DNA from: SZUA-430 sp964483585
GTDB taxonomy: Bacteria > Pseudomonadota > Alphaproteobacteria > Micropepsales > Micropepsaceae
DNA: 53,835 nt
Assembly: GCA_964483585.1 (NCBI GenBank)
Contig: CAZABH010000021.1
Span: 1-53,835 of the forward strand
Direction: 5' to 3'
Under the pieces are notes generated by a model. The model was not told the DNA's origin. It saw nothing but the letters and a program-made list of their open reading frames with translations, and did no database searches. Position numbers and translations under genes: made by a program. Positions 40,971 through 49,668 of the stretch are shown here, piece by piece (positions within the stretch are counted from its first letter, which is position 1; each line of letters opens with the position of its first letter).

Positions 40971-42179
40971 ATGCACCTCGCATTCAGCTCCGAAGATCAG
41001 ACGTTTCGTGACGAAGTTCGTGCCTTCATCGCCGAGCGGTTCGACGAGGACCTGCGGCACAAGATGGCGTGCTCGAAGAATGGATATCTCGACAAGGCCG
41101 GTCAGGTGAAATGGCAGAAGGCGCTGTATGAGAAGGGTTGGATTGCGGTGAACTGGCCAACCGAGTTCGGTGGACCCGGTTTCACGACGAACCAGAAGTA
41201 TATCTTCGATGTCGAGATGGCGGCGGCGGGTACGCCGATTGTCAGCCCGATGGGGTTGAAGATGGTTGCGCCCGTGATCATGGCATTTGGCAACGAGGCG
41301 CAGAAAAAGAAGTTCCTGCCGCCGATTCTTTCGTCGGACGTGTGGTGGTGCCAGGGCTATTCCGAGCCCGGCTCCGGTTCGGACCTTGCCAGCCTGAACA
41401 TGCGCGCCGAGGACAAGGGTGATCACTATCTTTGCAATGGCACCAAGATCTGGACGACCCACGCACAGTGGGCGGACTGGATCTTCTGTCTGGTCCGCAC
41501 GACCCCTGGAAAAAAGCCGCAAGAGGGCATCTCGTTCATTCTCATCGACATGAAGTCGCCCGGCATCTCGGTGCGTCCGATCGTGACGCTGGATGGGCCG
41601 CCGGATGACGAGCAAGAGGTCAATCAGGTCTTCTTCGACAATGTGGTTGTTCCCAAGGAGAACCTGATCGGCCAGCAGGATGAGGGCTGGACCTATGCCA
41701 AGTACCTTCTGGAGTTCGAGCGCGGGAATGCGTACGCGTCGGGCCTGCGTCGTGCGCTGAAGAAGGTGCGCAGCATTGCGTCGGTCGAGGGTCTTGATGG
41801 TGGCAAGCTTCTGGACGATGCTGATTTTCGTCAGAAGCTGGCGGATGTTGCCATCCAGATCGACGCTCTGGACTTCACTGAGATGCGCTTCTTCTCGCGC
41901 ATGTCGGCAGGACAGCGTCCGGGCGCCGAGTCCTCGGTTTTCAAGACGCGGGGAACAGAGTTGCAGCAGGCCATCTCGGAACTTGCGGTCGAGGCCATCC
42001 AGTATGGCGCCATGCCGTTCGTCCAGGCGCCTTGGGAGAAAAAGAACGAGCCCTGGCCGCAACCCGACCATGCCGTGACGACGACGCCGTACTACTTCAA
42101 CCTGCGCAAGGCGTCGATCTATGCCGGGTCCAACGAGATCCAGCGTAACATCATGGCCAAGATGGTTCTCGGGCTTTGA
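40971..42179 (+). CDS. Acyl-CoA dehydrogenase, paralog of the interrupted gene at 35889
   Basis: 402 residues: MHLAFSSEDQTFRDEVRAFI, WWCQGYSEPGSGSDLASLN, WTTHAQWADWIFCLVRT, IREV-type substrate loop, YLLEFERGNAYASGLRRALK and the C-terminus SIYAGSNEIQRNIMAKMVLG. It is complete and closely related in layout to the protein at 35889-36917 (PimC-like large subunits). It follows the ABM gene by 4 bp. No small-subunit partner is adjacent, so it may act alone or share a partner. It converges on the unknown 375-residue gene with a 4-bp gap. Confidence 0.92.
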   Translation: MHLAFSSEDQTFRDEVRAFIAERFDEDLRHKMACSKNGYLDKAGQVKWQKALYEKGWIAVNWPTEFGGPGFTTNQKYIFDVEMAAAGTPIVSPMGLKMVAPVIMAFGNEAQKKKFLPPILSSDVWWCQGYSEPGSGSDLASLNMRAEDKGDHYLCNGTKIWTTHAQWADWIFCLVRTTPGKKPQEGISFILIDMKSPGISVRPIVTLDGPPDDEQEVNQVFFDNVVVPKENLIGQQDEGWTYAKYLLEFERGNAYASGLRRALKKVRSIASVEGLDGGKLLDDADFRQKLADVAIQIDALDFTEMRFFSRMSAGQRPGAESSVFKTRGTELQQAISELAVEAIQYGAMPFVQAPWEKKNEPWPQPDHAVTTTPYYFNLRKASIYAGSNEIQRNIMAKMVLGL

Positions 42180-42183
42180 GGGC

Positions 42184-43311
42184 TCAGTCCATCTTCTCGT
42201 AGATGGCCGCGACGTGGACGTCGAAGTCACGGAATATTTCCAGCGCTTCTTCGGACGTAAGCGCGCCGGCCTTGTTCTTGAAGCGAAAGTTCCAGAATGA
42301 CTTGATGTGCATGATCATGCCAAAGGCTTCGCCGACCTCGAGGAAGCGCGCAGGCGAGTCCTTCAAAAATTCCTGGAAAGACTTCGGCTTTCCTTCCAGC
42401 AGCTCGTTATAGGCTGTGCGGTAGAGTTGCACGCCGTCGGTCGCTACACCGTGAAGGTAGGACAGGCAACACGAGATGCGCCGACGAATGGCGTCGATCT
42501 CCTGTGCCTCGACCCTGGTGGCGCCCTTGACCTTCGTCTCGAGCAATTCGCGTTGCAGCACGGGCATGAACTTGGTGGTCGCGTCGATGTTCCAGCTATA
42601 GTAGAGGAACCCCTTCCACGAGAAGACGCCGTCGCGCCACTCTTCGCCCGACAGCTGCAGAACCTTGCGCAGAGGCTCGAGGCTGGATGCCGTTTCATCG
42701 GTCATCAGTTTATGTGTCATCGTCGATGACTGATCCATGGTGTTGTCCTCACCCGAGAGGGCGAGGCGGACGATCTTCTGGATCTCGCTGCGCACATATT
42801 CGCGCATGCGGTTTGCATCTGCCTCGGTAAGGTCGAAGTAGCAGCGCGACACGATTACGCCGTCGCGCTTCAGACGCTCACGAAGAAGGAACGGGTCGAA
42901 GGTGGGCAACGAATCCATGATGCGCAGGACCTGCAAGTCCCGCTGGAATGGTTCGGAGTTGATGTCGCCACCAAACAGGGACGAGATCACCTTCTCAAGA
43001 TCGGGTTCATTCAGGAAGCACGAGAATCCGCCCAGCGCCAACTCGCTCGTGTCGAAGGGCAGGATGACTTTGGTGACAGTCATGCGCTTGTCGGTCTGCA
43101 TCTCGCGCTCGTGCATGCGCAGCGTGTGCTTGAGGAAGATGGACTTGTTCAGGCGCGGGTTTCGGAAGAGCGGATTGTCCTTGTACTCGGGCGTGTCCCG
43201 ATAATCCTGGTGGACCATGGTCAGGTTCAGCACACGATCTGTGGAGCAGCTGCGGCTGAGATTTGCCAGGCTGTTCTTGGCCTTTGGTTTGTGTGCTGCG
43301 GCTGCGCGCAT
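42184..43311 (-). CDS. Conserved-looking hypothetical protein of 375 residues
   Basis: No family was recognised. The protein is soluble, mixed helical, with LPTFDPFLLRERLKRDGVIV, CYFDLTEADANRMREYVRSE and SWKGFLYYSWNIDATTKFMP as its most distinctive stretches and a helical C-terminus (LEIFRDFDVHVAAIYEKMD). It has three Cys spread along the chain and no signal peptide or membrane helix. The ATG at 43311 gives the longest frame; the Met at codon 32 (MVHQDYRDTPEYKDN) is a possible alternative start. Codon use and frame are coding-like throughout. It stands between an acyl-CoA dehydrogenase and an HPP gene, and its role is unknown. Confidence 0.6.
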   Translation of the reverse strand: MRAAAAHKPKAKNSLANLSRSCSTDRVLNLTMVHQDYRDTPEYKDNPLFRNPRLNKSIFLKHTLRMHEREMQTDKRMTVTKVILPFDTSELALGGFSCFLNEPDLEKVISSLFGGDINSEPFQRDLQVLRIMDSLPTFDPFLLRERLKRDGVIVSRCYFDLTEADANRMREYVRSEIQKIVRLALSGEDNTMDQSSTMTHKLMTDETASSLEPLRKVLQLSGEEWRDGVFSWKGFLYYSWNIDATTKFMPVLQRELLETKVKGATRVEAQEIDAIRRRISCCLSYLHGVATDGVQLYRTAYNELLEGKPKSFQEFLKDSPARFLEVGEAFGMIMHIKSFWNFRFKNKAGALTSEEALEIFRDFDVHVAAIYEKMD

Positions 43312-43385
43312 GTGGATAGTCCGATCTACTGAGCAGGCAAGAATACTCGCGAGGCTGTAAAGAATGGTTTATCGGCGCGCTCTGA

Positions 43386-43862
43386 TCAGTGGTTATTTTC
43401 AGATGAATTCCCTGCTTGTCCCTCGGGCGACAGGCGCTGGCAGATCCACGAGAATCCGATCAGCAACACTGCGCCTGTCAGTGACGGTGACAAAACGAAC
43501 AGGGGGCTTGCCGCTGTTGTCACGATGACAATCGGGCTTGCGGCGGCCGGGGGATGAAAGACGTCGAGACGCAGCATCATCAGCATGGCAAGGCCGATGG
43601 CAAGCGCTGCGACCCATGGGGCAAAGCCCAATAGCTGTGTGCACAGGACGCCGCTGACAGCGCAGATGAGGTGTCCGCCAAGGACGCGGTGGTATTTGGC
43701 TGCGTCGGTCTCGGGGCTGCCCAGGACCAGCACAATGGAAGATGCAAACGGGATCCACATCAAGGGGGTCGCCGCGATTTCTGCGGCTACCACCATGACG
43801 CCAATAGCTGCAGCGCCGCACAGGGCACGTATCAGGCTGGGGGAGAAGTCTAGTCGGGGCAT
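43386..43862 (-). CDS. HPP family membrane protein
   Basis: 158 residues, about four membrane helices, with the family motif HPPAAASPIVI. HPP proteins are integral membrane proteins, some reported as nitrite transporters; most are uncharacterised. A ribosome site (AAAGG) lies 7 bases ahead of the ATG at 43862. It is followed by a 74-bp gap to the 375-residue gene on the same strand, enough for a separate promoter. Confidence 0.85.
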   Translation of the reverse strand: MPRLDFSPSLIRALCGAAAIGVMVVAAEIAATPLMWIPFASSIVLVLGSPETDAAKYHRVLGGHLICAVSGVLCTQLLGFAPWVAALAIGLAMLMMLRLDVFHPPAAASPIVIVTTAASPLFVLSPSLTGAVLLIGFSWICQRLSPEGQAGNSSENNH

Positions 43863-43970
43863 GATTACGCCTTTCTGGCGAGCGCGTGCCGGCAGGCCGC
43901 GCCAAGCGTGTGTTTACGGCGTATTGATGTCGCAGTAGGGTTTGATGGCATTGAGAGGAAGTGCCCGTTC

Positions 43971-44615
43971 ATGGTCGAAGCCCGTAATATGAGACATGCT
44001 GCCAGTGGACCTTTCGCCTATTGGGGTCTTGTCCTCAAGGACTTTGCGCAGGCGTGGCTGACCTATGGGCTGCTGACCATGGCCATCGCGGGGGTGACGC
44101 ACGGCATCTATGGCATTCCACTTTGGCAAGTGATCGATGTGATCCTTGCCTTGTTCCTGTTCTTCGTTGCGTTCGTCGCAAGCCTCAGCCTGATCGGGTT
44201 CTGCCTCGACCTGACGCGTGCGGAGATTACGCTTGCGTTGGGGCGCCTGATGAATATCGCGATGTTGCCCTTCCTGCCCTTTGGGATGGTGTTGGGTTTC
44301 CTGCTCTATGGGTTCATCTCGGGCGAGACATTCGCAGCGGAGTCTTTTGTCTACGCGGGTTATGTGGGCGTGTTTGCGGATGCCTATCTGCTGGCGAGCG
44401 CGGTCGGGGGGGATTTCCTGGCGCTGTTGAAGCCGGACACGTCCGTTGCAGGTGCAACGGGTGTGGTGGTGGATACGGAGCGGTTGGTGTTCCTTGCCCA
44501 GGTCGCAAGCGTCCTGTTGGCCGTTGCCGGTTTCATGGTGGGGCGGGTGCGGGTTGCAACATCCACCGACCCCGGCGTGCGCACGACGCCTTTGGCCTTG
44601 TTTGAGAAGTTCTAG
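43971..44615 (+). CDS. Hypothetical integral membrane protein
   Basis: 214 residues with about five membrane helices (for example LLTMAIAGVTHGIYGIPL, LFLFFVAFVASLSLIGFC, MLPFLPFGMVLGFLLYGFIS). No family was recognised. GAGAGGAAG lies 9 bases before the ATG at 43971; the ATG at 43989 is an alternative. It is divergent from the HPP gene, 108 bp away, and is followed by a near-perfect hairpin at 44620-44645. Confidence 0.6.
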   Translation: MVEARNMRHAASGPFAYWGLVLKDFAQAWLTYGLLTMAIAGVTHGIYGIPLWQVIDVILALFLFFVAFVASLSLIGFCLDLTRAEITLALGRLMNIAMLPFLPFGMVLGFLLYGFISGETFAAESFVYAGYVGVFADAYLLASAVGGDFLALLKPDTSVAGATGVVVDTERLVFLAQVASVLLAVAGFMVGRVRVATSTDPGVRTTPLALFEKF

Positions 44616-44619
44616 AGGC

Positions 44620-44645
44620 CCGGTCAGGCGACTGCGCCTGACCGG
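44620..44645. terminator. Perfect 11-bp hairpin between convergent genes
   Basis: CCGGTCAGGCG (44620-44630) and CGCCTGACCGG (44635-44645) pair perfectly around the loop ACTG. It lies between the ends of the membrane protein gene and the SDR gene, so it could end both transcripts. The T-tract is short on both strands. Confidence 0.7.
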
Positions 44646-44666
44646 CTTGACTTGTGTTGACCTGTC

Positions 44667-45569
44667 TCAGTTCCCGCTGATGCGGGCGAAGAATTTCTGG
44701 GTCTGCTCGCCGCCCATGAAATAGGGCTTGGCGCCGGACATGTCGGAGATCTTGCCCCAGTTCTCGGCGACTTTCTCGGCCGAGAGGCCGTTGTGGCCCA
44801 GGAAGGCCCCGTTCGACTCGACGATCTGGGCGACTGCGAAGGCGCCACCGCCGGCGGCGAGGATTACGCCGTTGGGTGCCTCTTCACTGACCAGGTAGAT
44901 CACGCCGGGTGTGACGTATTCGGGCTTCAGCGCTTCGAGGGCTTGCGGGGGCATCAGGTTCTCGGTCATGCGGGTGCCGGCGACAGGCGCCAGCGAATTG
45001 ACCTTGATGTTGTCCTTCTGGCCTTCCAGCTTCAGCGTGTTCATGAAGCCGACGAGGCCAAGCTTGGCTGCGCCATAATTCGTCTGGCCGAAATTGCCGT
45101 AGAGACCCGACGACGATGATGTCATCACAATGCGTCCGTATTGCTGGGCCTTCATTGTCTCCCAGCAGGCTTTCGTGACTTTCACCGAGCCCACGAGATG
45201 CACGTCGAGAACGAACTCGAAATCCTTCACGTCCATCTTCGTGAAGCTCTTGTCGCGCAATACGCCGGCGTTGTTGATGAGTATGTCGATCCGGCCGAAG
45301 GCATCGAGCGTCTGCTTCACGAGGCCCGCCACGCCAGCGTCATCGGTCACTGATGCGCCGTTGGCGATGGCCTGGCCACCGAAGGCCTTGATCTCGTCGA
45401 CGACCTTCAGGGCTGCTTCTGAGGAACCGCCGGAGCCGTCGACTGCGCCACCCAGGTCATTGACGACCACTTTGGCGCCCCGGCGCGCGAGCTCCAGGGC
45501 GTGACTGCGGCCAAGTCCGCCGCCGGCGCCGGTCACGATGGCAACTTTTCCGTCGAAGCGAATGGACAT
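44667..45569 (-). CDS. SDR family oxidoreductase, MFE-2-like 3-hydroxyacyl-CoA dehydrogenase
   Basis: A 300-residue SDR similar to the dehydrogenase domain of peroxisomal multifunctional enzyme 2: GKVAIVTGAGGGLGRSHALE (cofactor site), NDLGGAVDGSGGS, NNAGVLRDKSF, and the catalytic SSSSGLYGNFGQTNYGAAK (Ser, Tyr, Lys present). It probably oxidises (3R)-hydroxyacyl-CoA in beta-oxidation. A C-terminal ~50-residue extension follows the core (FLGHNGLSAEKVAENWGKIS). The ATG at 45569 with AGGA at the ribosome site is preferred over the longer frame. It is divergent from a TetR gene. Confidence 0.9.
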   Translation of the reverse strand: MSIRFDGKVAIVTGAGGGLGRSHALELARRGAKVVVNDLGGAVDGSGGSSEAALKVVDEIKAFGGQAIANGASVTDDAGVAGLVKQTLDAFGRIDILINNAGVLRDKSFTKMDVKDFEFVLDVHLVGSVKVTKACWETMKAQQYGRIVMTSSSSGLYGNFGQTNYGAAKLGLVGFMNTLKLEGQKDNIKVNSLAPVAGTRMTENLMPPQALEALKPEYVTPGVIYLVSEEAPNGVILAAGGGAFAVAQIVESNGAFLGHNGLSAEKVAENWGKISDMSGAKPYFMGGEQTQKFFARISGN

Positions 45570-45744
45570 GCGGTGATCCTTGCTGGTTTGAGAATTTGCG
45601 TTGTCGCGGTGTAGCGCCTCTGGCTGCGTGAAATCAACGCGCAGAGGGTGGGTGGGGGCATCCGCTTGTAGCCCCCCCAATTTGAAGGGGCCTTGGCCGC
45701 AAGTTACGCAGGGAAAATGTGTCAATTAAGCATCTGTGCCACAT

Positions 45745-45758
45745 CTACCCGTTGGTAG
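45745..45758. promoter_or_regulatory. Palindrome CTACC-CGTT-GGTAG upstream of the TetR gene
   Basis: A perfect 5-bp inverted repeat with a 4-base centre, just ahead of the candidate -35 at 45765. The same CTACC-N4-GGTAG form occurs upstream of the TpsB gene at 52417-52430. It may be an operator; the binding protein is unknown. Confidence 0.4.
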
Positions 45759-45764
45759 CCATCT

Positions 45765-45792
45765 TTGGCAGTTTTTATTGCTTTGTTATATC
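45765..45792 (+). promoter_or_regulatory. Candidate sigma-70-type promoter of the TetR gene
   Basis: TTGGCA (45765-45770), a 16-base T-rich spacer and TATATC (45787-45792), about 120 bp upstream of the ATG at 45915. The elements are near consensus and lie in the most AT-rich part of this region. Confidence 0.5.
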
Positions 45793-45914
45793 TTCGTCAC
45801 CTGCACAAACACCTCCGTGCGGGCCTCTTGTCATCTTTGACAGTCCCGCATCCAGAAAGAGAATGAGGGTGGCGGTCCACACCCAGATCGTGTTTCGGGA
45901 GAGAAAACGAACGT

Positions 45915-46553
45915 ATGACAGAGAGCAAGGCTGGAACCCGATCCAAAACCAAGGAAGAGTTTCGGATCAAGGTTCTCGAGACGGCGAGACGTTTGTTCCT
46001 GCAGAAAGGTGTAGACCGAACCTCGATGGCTGACCTCGGTCGTGTCCTCGGTGTCTCGAAGCCGACTGTGTATGAGGCGTTTCGCAGCAAGCAGTTGCTG
46101 ATGGATGCAGTGTTCGAGGCGGTTGCGCATGATGTCGAGATGGACTGGCTGATGAAGGCGGCGGCTGCGCCCCCCCGGTTCGAGACTTTCCTGGATCAGA
46201 CGTCGGATGGCTACAAGCGCATCCTTGAATCGCCGCGCAGCGTCGAGGCCTTCAGCCTTCTCATCCGCGAGGGTGGCCAACAGGCAAGTCTCACGGACAC
46301 GTTCATGAAAAAGCTGACGATCCCTGCAACGCAGGCGGGGCGCACCGTGATCAAGGCCGCGATCCAGTCAGGAGAATGCGCGCCATTGGATGTGGGCTTG
46401 GTGCAGAAAATGGTGGATGCGCCGCTCATGCATGTGCTGGTCGACCGGACATTGTTCGGCAAGAACGGCATGACCGATGGGCTTGCTCACTCCTACATTG
46501 ATCACTCGTTTGGCGCCCTGAAGACCTTGTTGTGCGGCATGCGGGTGAATTGA
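45915..46553 (+). CDS. TetR/AcrR family transcriptional regulator
   Basis: 212 residues. The TetR DNA-binding domain spans ~17-63 (VLETARRLFLQKGVDRTSMA, LGRVLGVSKPTVYEAFRSKQ) and a C-terminal AefR-like ligand domain follows. Such regulators often control fatty-acid breakdown or efflux. Divergence from the MFE-2-like SDR suggests it regulates that gene and perhaps the nearby acyl-CoA dehydrogenases. The ligand is unknown. It converges on the RNase D gene with a 7-bp gap. Confidence 0.9.
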   Translation: MTESKAGTRSKTKEEFRIKVLETARRLFLQKGVDRTSMADLGRVLGVSKPTVYEAFRSKQLLMDAVFEAVAHDVEMDWLMKAAAAPPRFETFLDQTSDGYKRILESPRSVEAFSLLIREGGQQASLTDTFMKKLTIPATQAGRTVIKAAIQSGECAPLDVGLVQKMVDAPLMHVLVDRTLFGKNGMTDGLAHSYIDHSFGALKTLLCGMRVN

Positions 46554-46560
46554 GGGTTCG

Positions 46561-47715
46561 CTAGGCCTCGACTGCGACGACCACGGGCTTGCGATTGCGG
46601 ATGCTCAGTGCGATGCGGCCGTGCTTCAACTCAAGCGCCGCATTACCGAAAATGTCGCGGCGCCAGCCTGAGAGCGCTGGCACGTCTGCCTTATCGTCTG
46701 CTGCGATGTGGTCCAGATCCGACGACGATGCGATCAGCTTTTGCGCGACGCCATGCTGGTCGCAAAGGATTTTTAACAGAACACGCAGCATGTCGCCCAG
46801 GATTGGTGGCGCGGAGACTGGCGAGCCGCGCTCGATTTCGGGGACGGCCGAGGCTGGCAGCGCCAAGCCTGCTTTTACGGCTTCGAGCAGGCTTGCGGCG
46901 CCGCGCGAGCCTGAAAACCCGCGCGGGATGCCGCGAAGGGCGTCGAGGTCCTCGGCCGATGCAGGCGCCTGTGACGCGATCTCGAAGAGGGCGTCGTCCT
47001 TCATGACCCTGCTGCGGGGGACGTTGCGTTCCTGCGCCAGTCGTTCGCGCCAGGCTGCAACCTCCATCAGGACTGCAGTGAAGCGTCGGTTGCCGCTGCG
47101 CAGCTTCAGGCGACGCCAGGCGTCTTCCGGTTTCAGGTCGTAGGTCTCGGCTGCGCGCAGGATGCCGAGTTCCTCTTCCAGCCAGTTGGAGCGGCCACTC
47201 TTTTCGAGTTGGCGGGCAAGGGACTCGTAGACCCGGCAGAGGTGCACGACGTCAGCGAGAGCGTAGTCGATCTGCCGGTCGGTCAAAGGACGCCGTGCCC
47301 AGTCTGTGAAGCGCGAGGACTTGTCTACCTGCACATTCACGAGTTCGCGCACCAGCGTCTCGTAGGCGGCCGCATCCCCGAAGCCGCAGACCATGCCTGC
47401 CACCTGTGTGTCGAACAGCGGGGTTGGGATGGTGCCAGCGATGTTGAAGAAGATCTCGATGTCCTGGCGGGCGGCGTGGAAGACCTTCAGGCAATCCGGC
47501 TTGGCGAGAAGGTCAATGAAGGGTTTCAGGTCGAGCCCGGGCGCCAGGGGGTCTATGGCCACCGCAAAGCCCGGGATGGCGGCCTGGACCAGGCAGAGCT
47601 TGGGCCAGTAGGTGCTGTCGCGCATGAACTCCGTGTCAATCGCGACGTAGGGGGCGGCTGCCAGCCTTTCGCAGGCAGCGGCGAGTTCTTCATTCGATGT
47701 GACCAGTCTTCCCAT
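46561..47715 (-). CDS. rnd: Ribonuclease D
   Basis: A 384-residue 3'-5' exoribonuclease involved in tRNA 3'-end maturation. The DEDD-type exonuclease domain (~1-170) has VAIDTEFMRDSTYWPKLCLV (DTE), VFHAARQDIEIFF (the second Asp) and YALADVVHLCRVY (YxxxD). Two HRDC-like helical domains follow (APASAEDLDALRGIPRGFSG). Length is typical. The ATG at 47715 (MGRLVTSNEELAAACERL) is the family start; 16 codons of open frame upstream are rejected. It is divergent from aspS. Confidence 0.93.
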   Translation of the reverse strand: MGRLVTSNEELAAACERLAAAPYVAIDTEFMRDSTYWPKLCLVQAAIPGFAVAIDPLAPGLDLKPFIDLLAKPDCLKVFHAARQDIEIFFNIAGTIPTPLFDTQVAGMVCGFGDAAAYETLVRELVNVQVDKSSRFTDWARRPLTDRQIDYALADVVHLCRVYESLARQLEKSGRSNWLEEELGILRAAETYDLKPEDAWRRLKLRSGNRRFTAVLMEVAAWRERLAQERNVPRSRVMKDDALFEIASQAPASAEDLDALRGIPRGFSGSRGAASLLEAVKAGLALPASAVPEIERGSPVSAPPILGDMLRVLLKILCDQHGVAQKLIASSSDLDHIAADDKADVPALSGWRRDIFGNAALELKHGRIALSIRNRKPVVVAVEA

Positions 47716-47819
47716 TTGCGATGCTTTAGCCCATGTTGCCCGGTCTTGACAGGTTGTGGCCACGCGGCCACAAGGGGCGCCCTTAAACAGGCAATTTCCG
47801 AGAAACTCAAGGATCTTCC

Positions 47820-49649
47820 ATGCATCGCTACCGAACCCATACCTGCGGCGAATTGCGCGCCAGCCATGTTGGCAGCCGGGTGCGGATTTCCGGCTGGGTC
47901 CATCGCCGGCGCGACCATGGCGGGCTGATTTTCATCGACCTCAGGGACAATTACGGGCTGACGCAGTGCGTGGTGGAGCCTGACAGCCCGGCGTTCAAGG
48001 CCGTCGACGGTCTGCGCTCGGAGTTCGTGGTGACCTTCACGGGCCGGGTCGTGGCGCGCCCTGGCGACACGGTCAACAAGGACCTGGCGACCGGCGAGGT
48101 CGAGATCCGCATCGATGAGGTTGCCGTGCAGGGTGAAGCCGGTGACCTGCCGCTGCCGGTTTTTGGCGAGCAGGATTATCCGGAAGACGTGCGGTTGAAG
48201 TACCGGTTCCTCGACCTGCGCCGTGACCGCATTCATCGGAACATCCTGCTGCGATCCAACGTGATCTCGAGCCTGCGCCGACGCATGATCGATCAGGGTT
48301 TCACCGAGTTCCAGACGCCGATCCTGACGGCTTCCTCGCCCGAGGGCGCGCGCGACTTTCTGGTCCCATCACGGCTGCACCCTGGCAAGTTCTATGCGTT
48401 GCCGCAGGCGCCGCAGCAGTTCAAGCAGCTGATCATGGTGGCGGGCTTCGATCGCTATTTCCAGATTGCACCCTGCTTCCGCGACGAGGATGCGCGCGCC
48501 GATCGTTCGCCGGGCGAATTCTACCAGCTCGACCTCGAGATGAGCTTCGTCACGCAGGAAGACGTATTCGCTGCGGTTGAGCCCGTGCTGCATGGCGTGT
48601 TCCAGGAGTTCGCCAATGGCCGGACAATCAACCCGGGTCCGTTCCCGCGCATTCCCTATGCCGAGTCCATGCTGAAATATGGCTCCGACAAGCCGGACTT
48701 GCGCAATCCGATCATCATCGCCGATGTCAGTGCGGAGTTCGCGGATACGTCGGTCGAGTTCAAGGCGTTCAAGTCGGTTGTCGCGCAGGGTGGGGTGGTG
48801 CGCGCCATTCCGGCGCCGGGTGCTGCGTCGCAGCCACGCTCGTTCTTCGACAAGCTCAATGATTGGGCGCGCAGCGAGATGAAGGCGCCGGGCCTTGGCT
48901 ACATCACCTTCGAGGATGAAGGTGGCAAGCTTGTCGGCAAGGGGCCGATCGCCAAATTCATTCCCGAGCCGGTGCTCGTGCGCCTTACCCAGAAGGCGGG
49001 CGTGAAGGCTGGCGATGCGCTGTTCTTCTCGGCGGGCAAGGCAGACGCTGCGGCCAAGCTTGCGGGTGCCGCGCGCATCCGGATCGGCAATGAACTGGGG
49101 CTCAAGGCGTCACCCTATTACGATTTCCATTTCTGCTGGATCGTCGACTTCCCGATGTACGAGTGGAACGAAGACGACAAGAAGATCGACTTCAGCCACA
49201 ACCCGTTCTCGATGCCGAATTTCGATCATGACGCGTTCCTGAAGCTTGACCCCAAGGACGACAAGACGATCCTCGGGATCACCGCGTTCCAGTACGACAT
49301 CGTCTGCAATGGTATCGAACTGTCGTCAGGCGCCATCCGCAACCACAGGCCTGACATCATGATCAAGGCCTTCGACATTGCGGGCTATCCGGCCGATGTG
49401 GTTGAGCGGAAATTCGGCGGCATGCTGAATGCCTTCCGTTTCGGCGCGCCGCCACATGGCGGCACGGCACCTGGCGTTGACCGCATCGTCATGCTGATCG
49501 CAGGTGAGGAAAATCTGCGCGAGGTCACGATGTTCCCGATGAACCAGAAGGCGGAAGACCTGATGATGGGCGCGCCTTCAGACGTGACGCTCAAGCAATT
49601 GCGAGAGCTGAATATCCGCGTGGTTCTGCCCGAAGCGCAAAAGGGTTGA
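47820..49649 (+). CDS. aspS: Aspartyl-tRNA synthetase, bacterial type, probably non-discriminating
   Basis: 609 residues, class II synthetase: OB-fold anticodon-binding domain (~1-110), motif 1 (RRRMIDQGFTEFQTPIL), motif 2 (FRDEDARADRSPGEFYQLDL), the bacterial GAD insertion domain (~310-430) and motif 3 (GAPPHGGTAPGVDRIVM). The anticodon-binding domain has RRRDHGGLIF with His33, where discriminating enzymes such as E. coli have Leu. His here is a known mark of non-discriminating AspRS, which also charges tRNA-Asn and relies on GatCAB. Divergent from rnd, 104 bp away. Confidence 0.97.
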   Translation: MHRYRTHTCGELRASHVGSRVRISGWVHRRRDHGGLIFIDLRDNYGLTQCVVEPDSPAFKAVDGLRSEFVVTFTGRVVARPGDTVNKDLATGEVEIRIDEVAVQGEAGDLPLPVFGEQDYPEDVRLKYRFLDLRRDRIHRNILLRSNVISSLRRRMIDQGFTEFQTPILTASSPEGARDFLVPSRLHPGKFYALPQAPQQFKQLIMVAGFDRYFQIAPCFRDEDARADRSPGEFYQLDLEMSFVTQEDVFAAVEPVLHGVFQEFANGRTINPGPFPRIPYAESMLKYGSDKPDLRNPIIIADVSAEFADTSVEFKAFKSVVAQGGVVRAIPAPGAASQPRSFFDKLNDWARSEMKAPGLGYITFEDEGGKLVGKGPIAKFIPEPVLVRLTQKAGVKAGDALFFSAGKADAAAKLAGAARIRIGNELGLKASPYYDFHFCWIVDFPMYEWNEDDKKIDFSHNPFSMPNFDHDAFLKLDPKDDKTILGITAFQYDIVCNGIELSSGAIRNHRPDIMIKAFDIAGYPADVVERKFGGMLNAFRFGAPPHGGTAPGVDRIVMLIAGEENLREVTMFPMNQKAEDLMMGAPSDVTLKQLRELNIRVVLPEAQKG

Positions 49650-49668
49650 TGCCTCCTGCGTGAGATGA

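Larger units (their letters stand above)
45570..45914. other. 345-bp divergent control region between the SDR and TetR genes
   Basis: No gene is seen. On the SDR side a hairpin (CCTCTG at 45617-45622 with CAGAGG at 45642-45647, and GCGT/ACGC inside) lies ~50 bp upstream of its ATG. On the TetR side an AT-rich block (45715-45800) holds a candidate promoter and a CTACC-N4-GGTAG palindrome, given separately. Confidence 0.5.

Noticed and set aside
40806..42230. Minus-strand open frame of 474 codons opposite the acyl-CoA dehydrogenase
   Set aside because: It mirrors a well-supported gene on the plus strand; the same kind of shadow occurs opposite the paralog at 35844-36815. The translation is low-complexity and has no family features.
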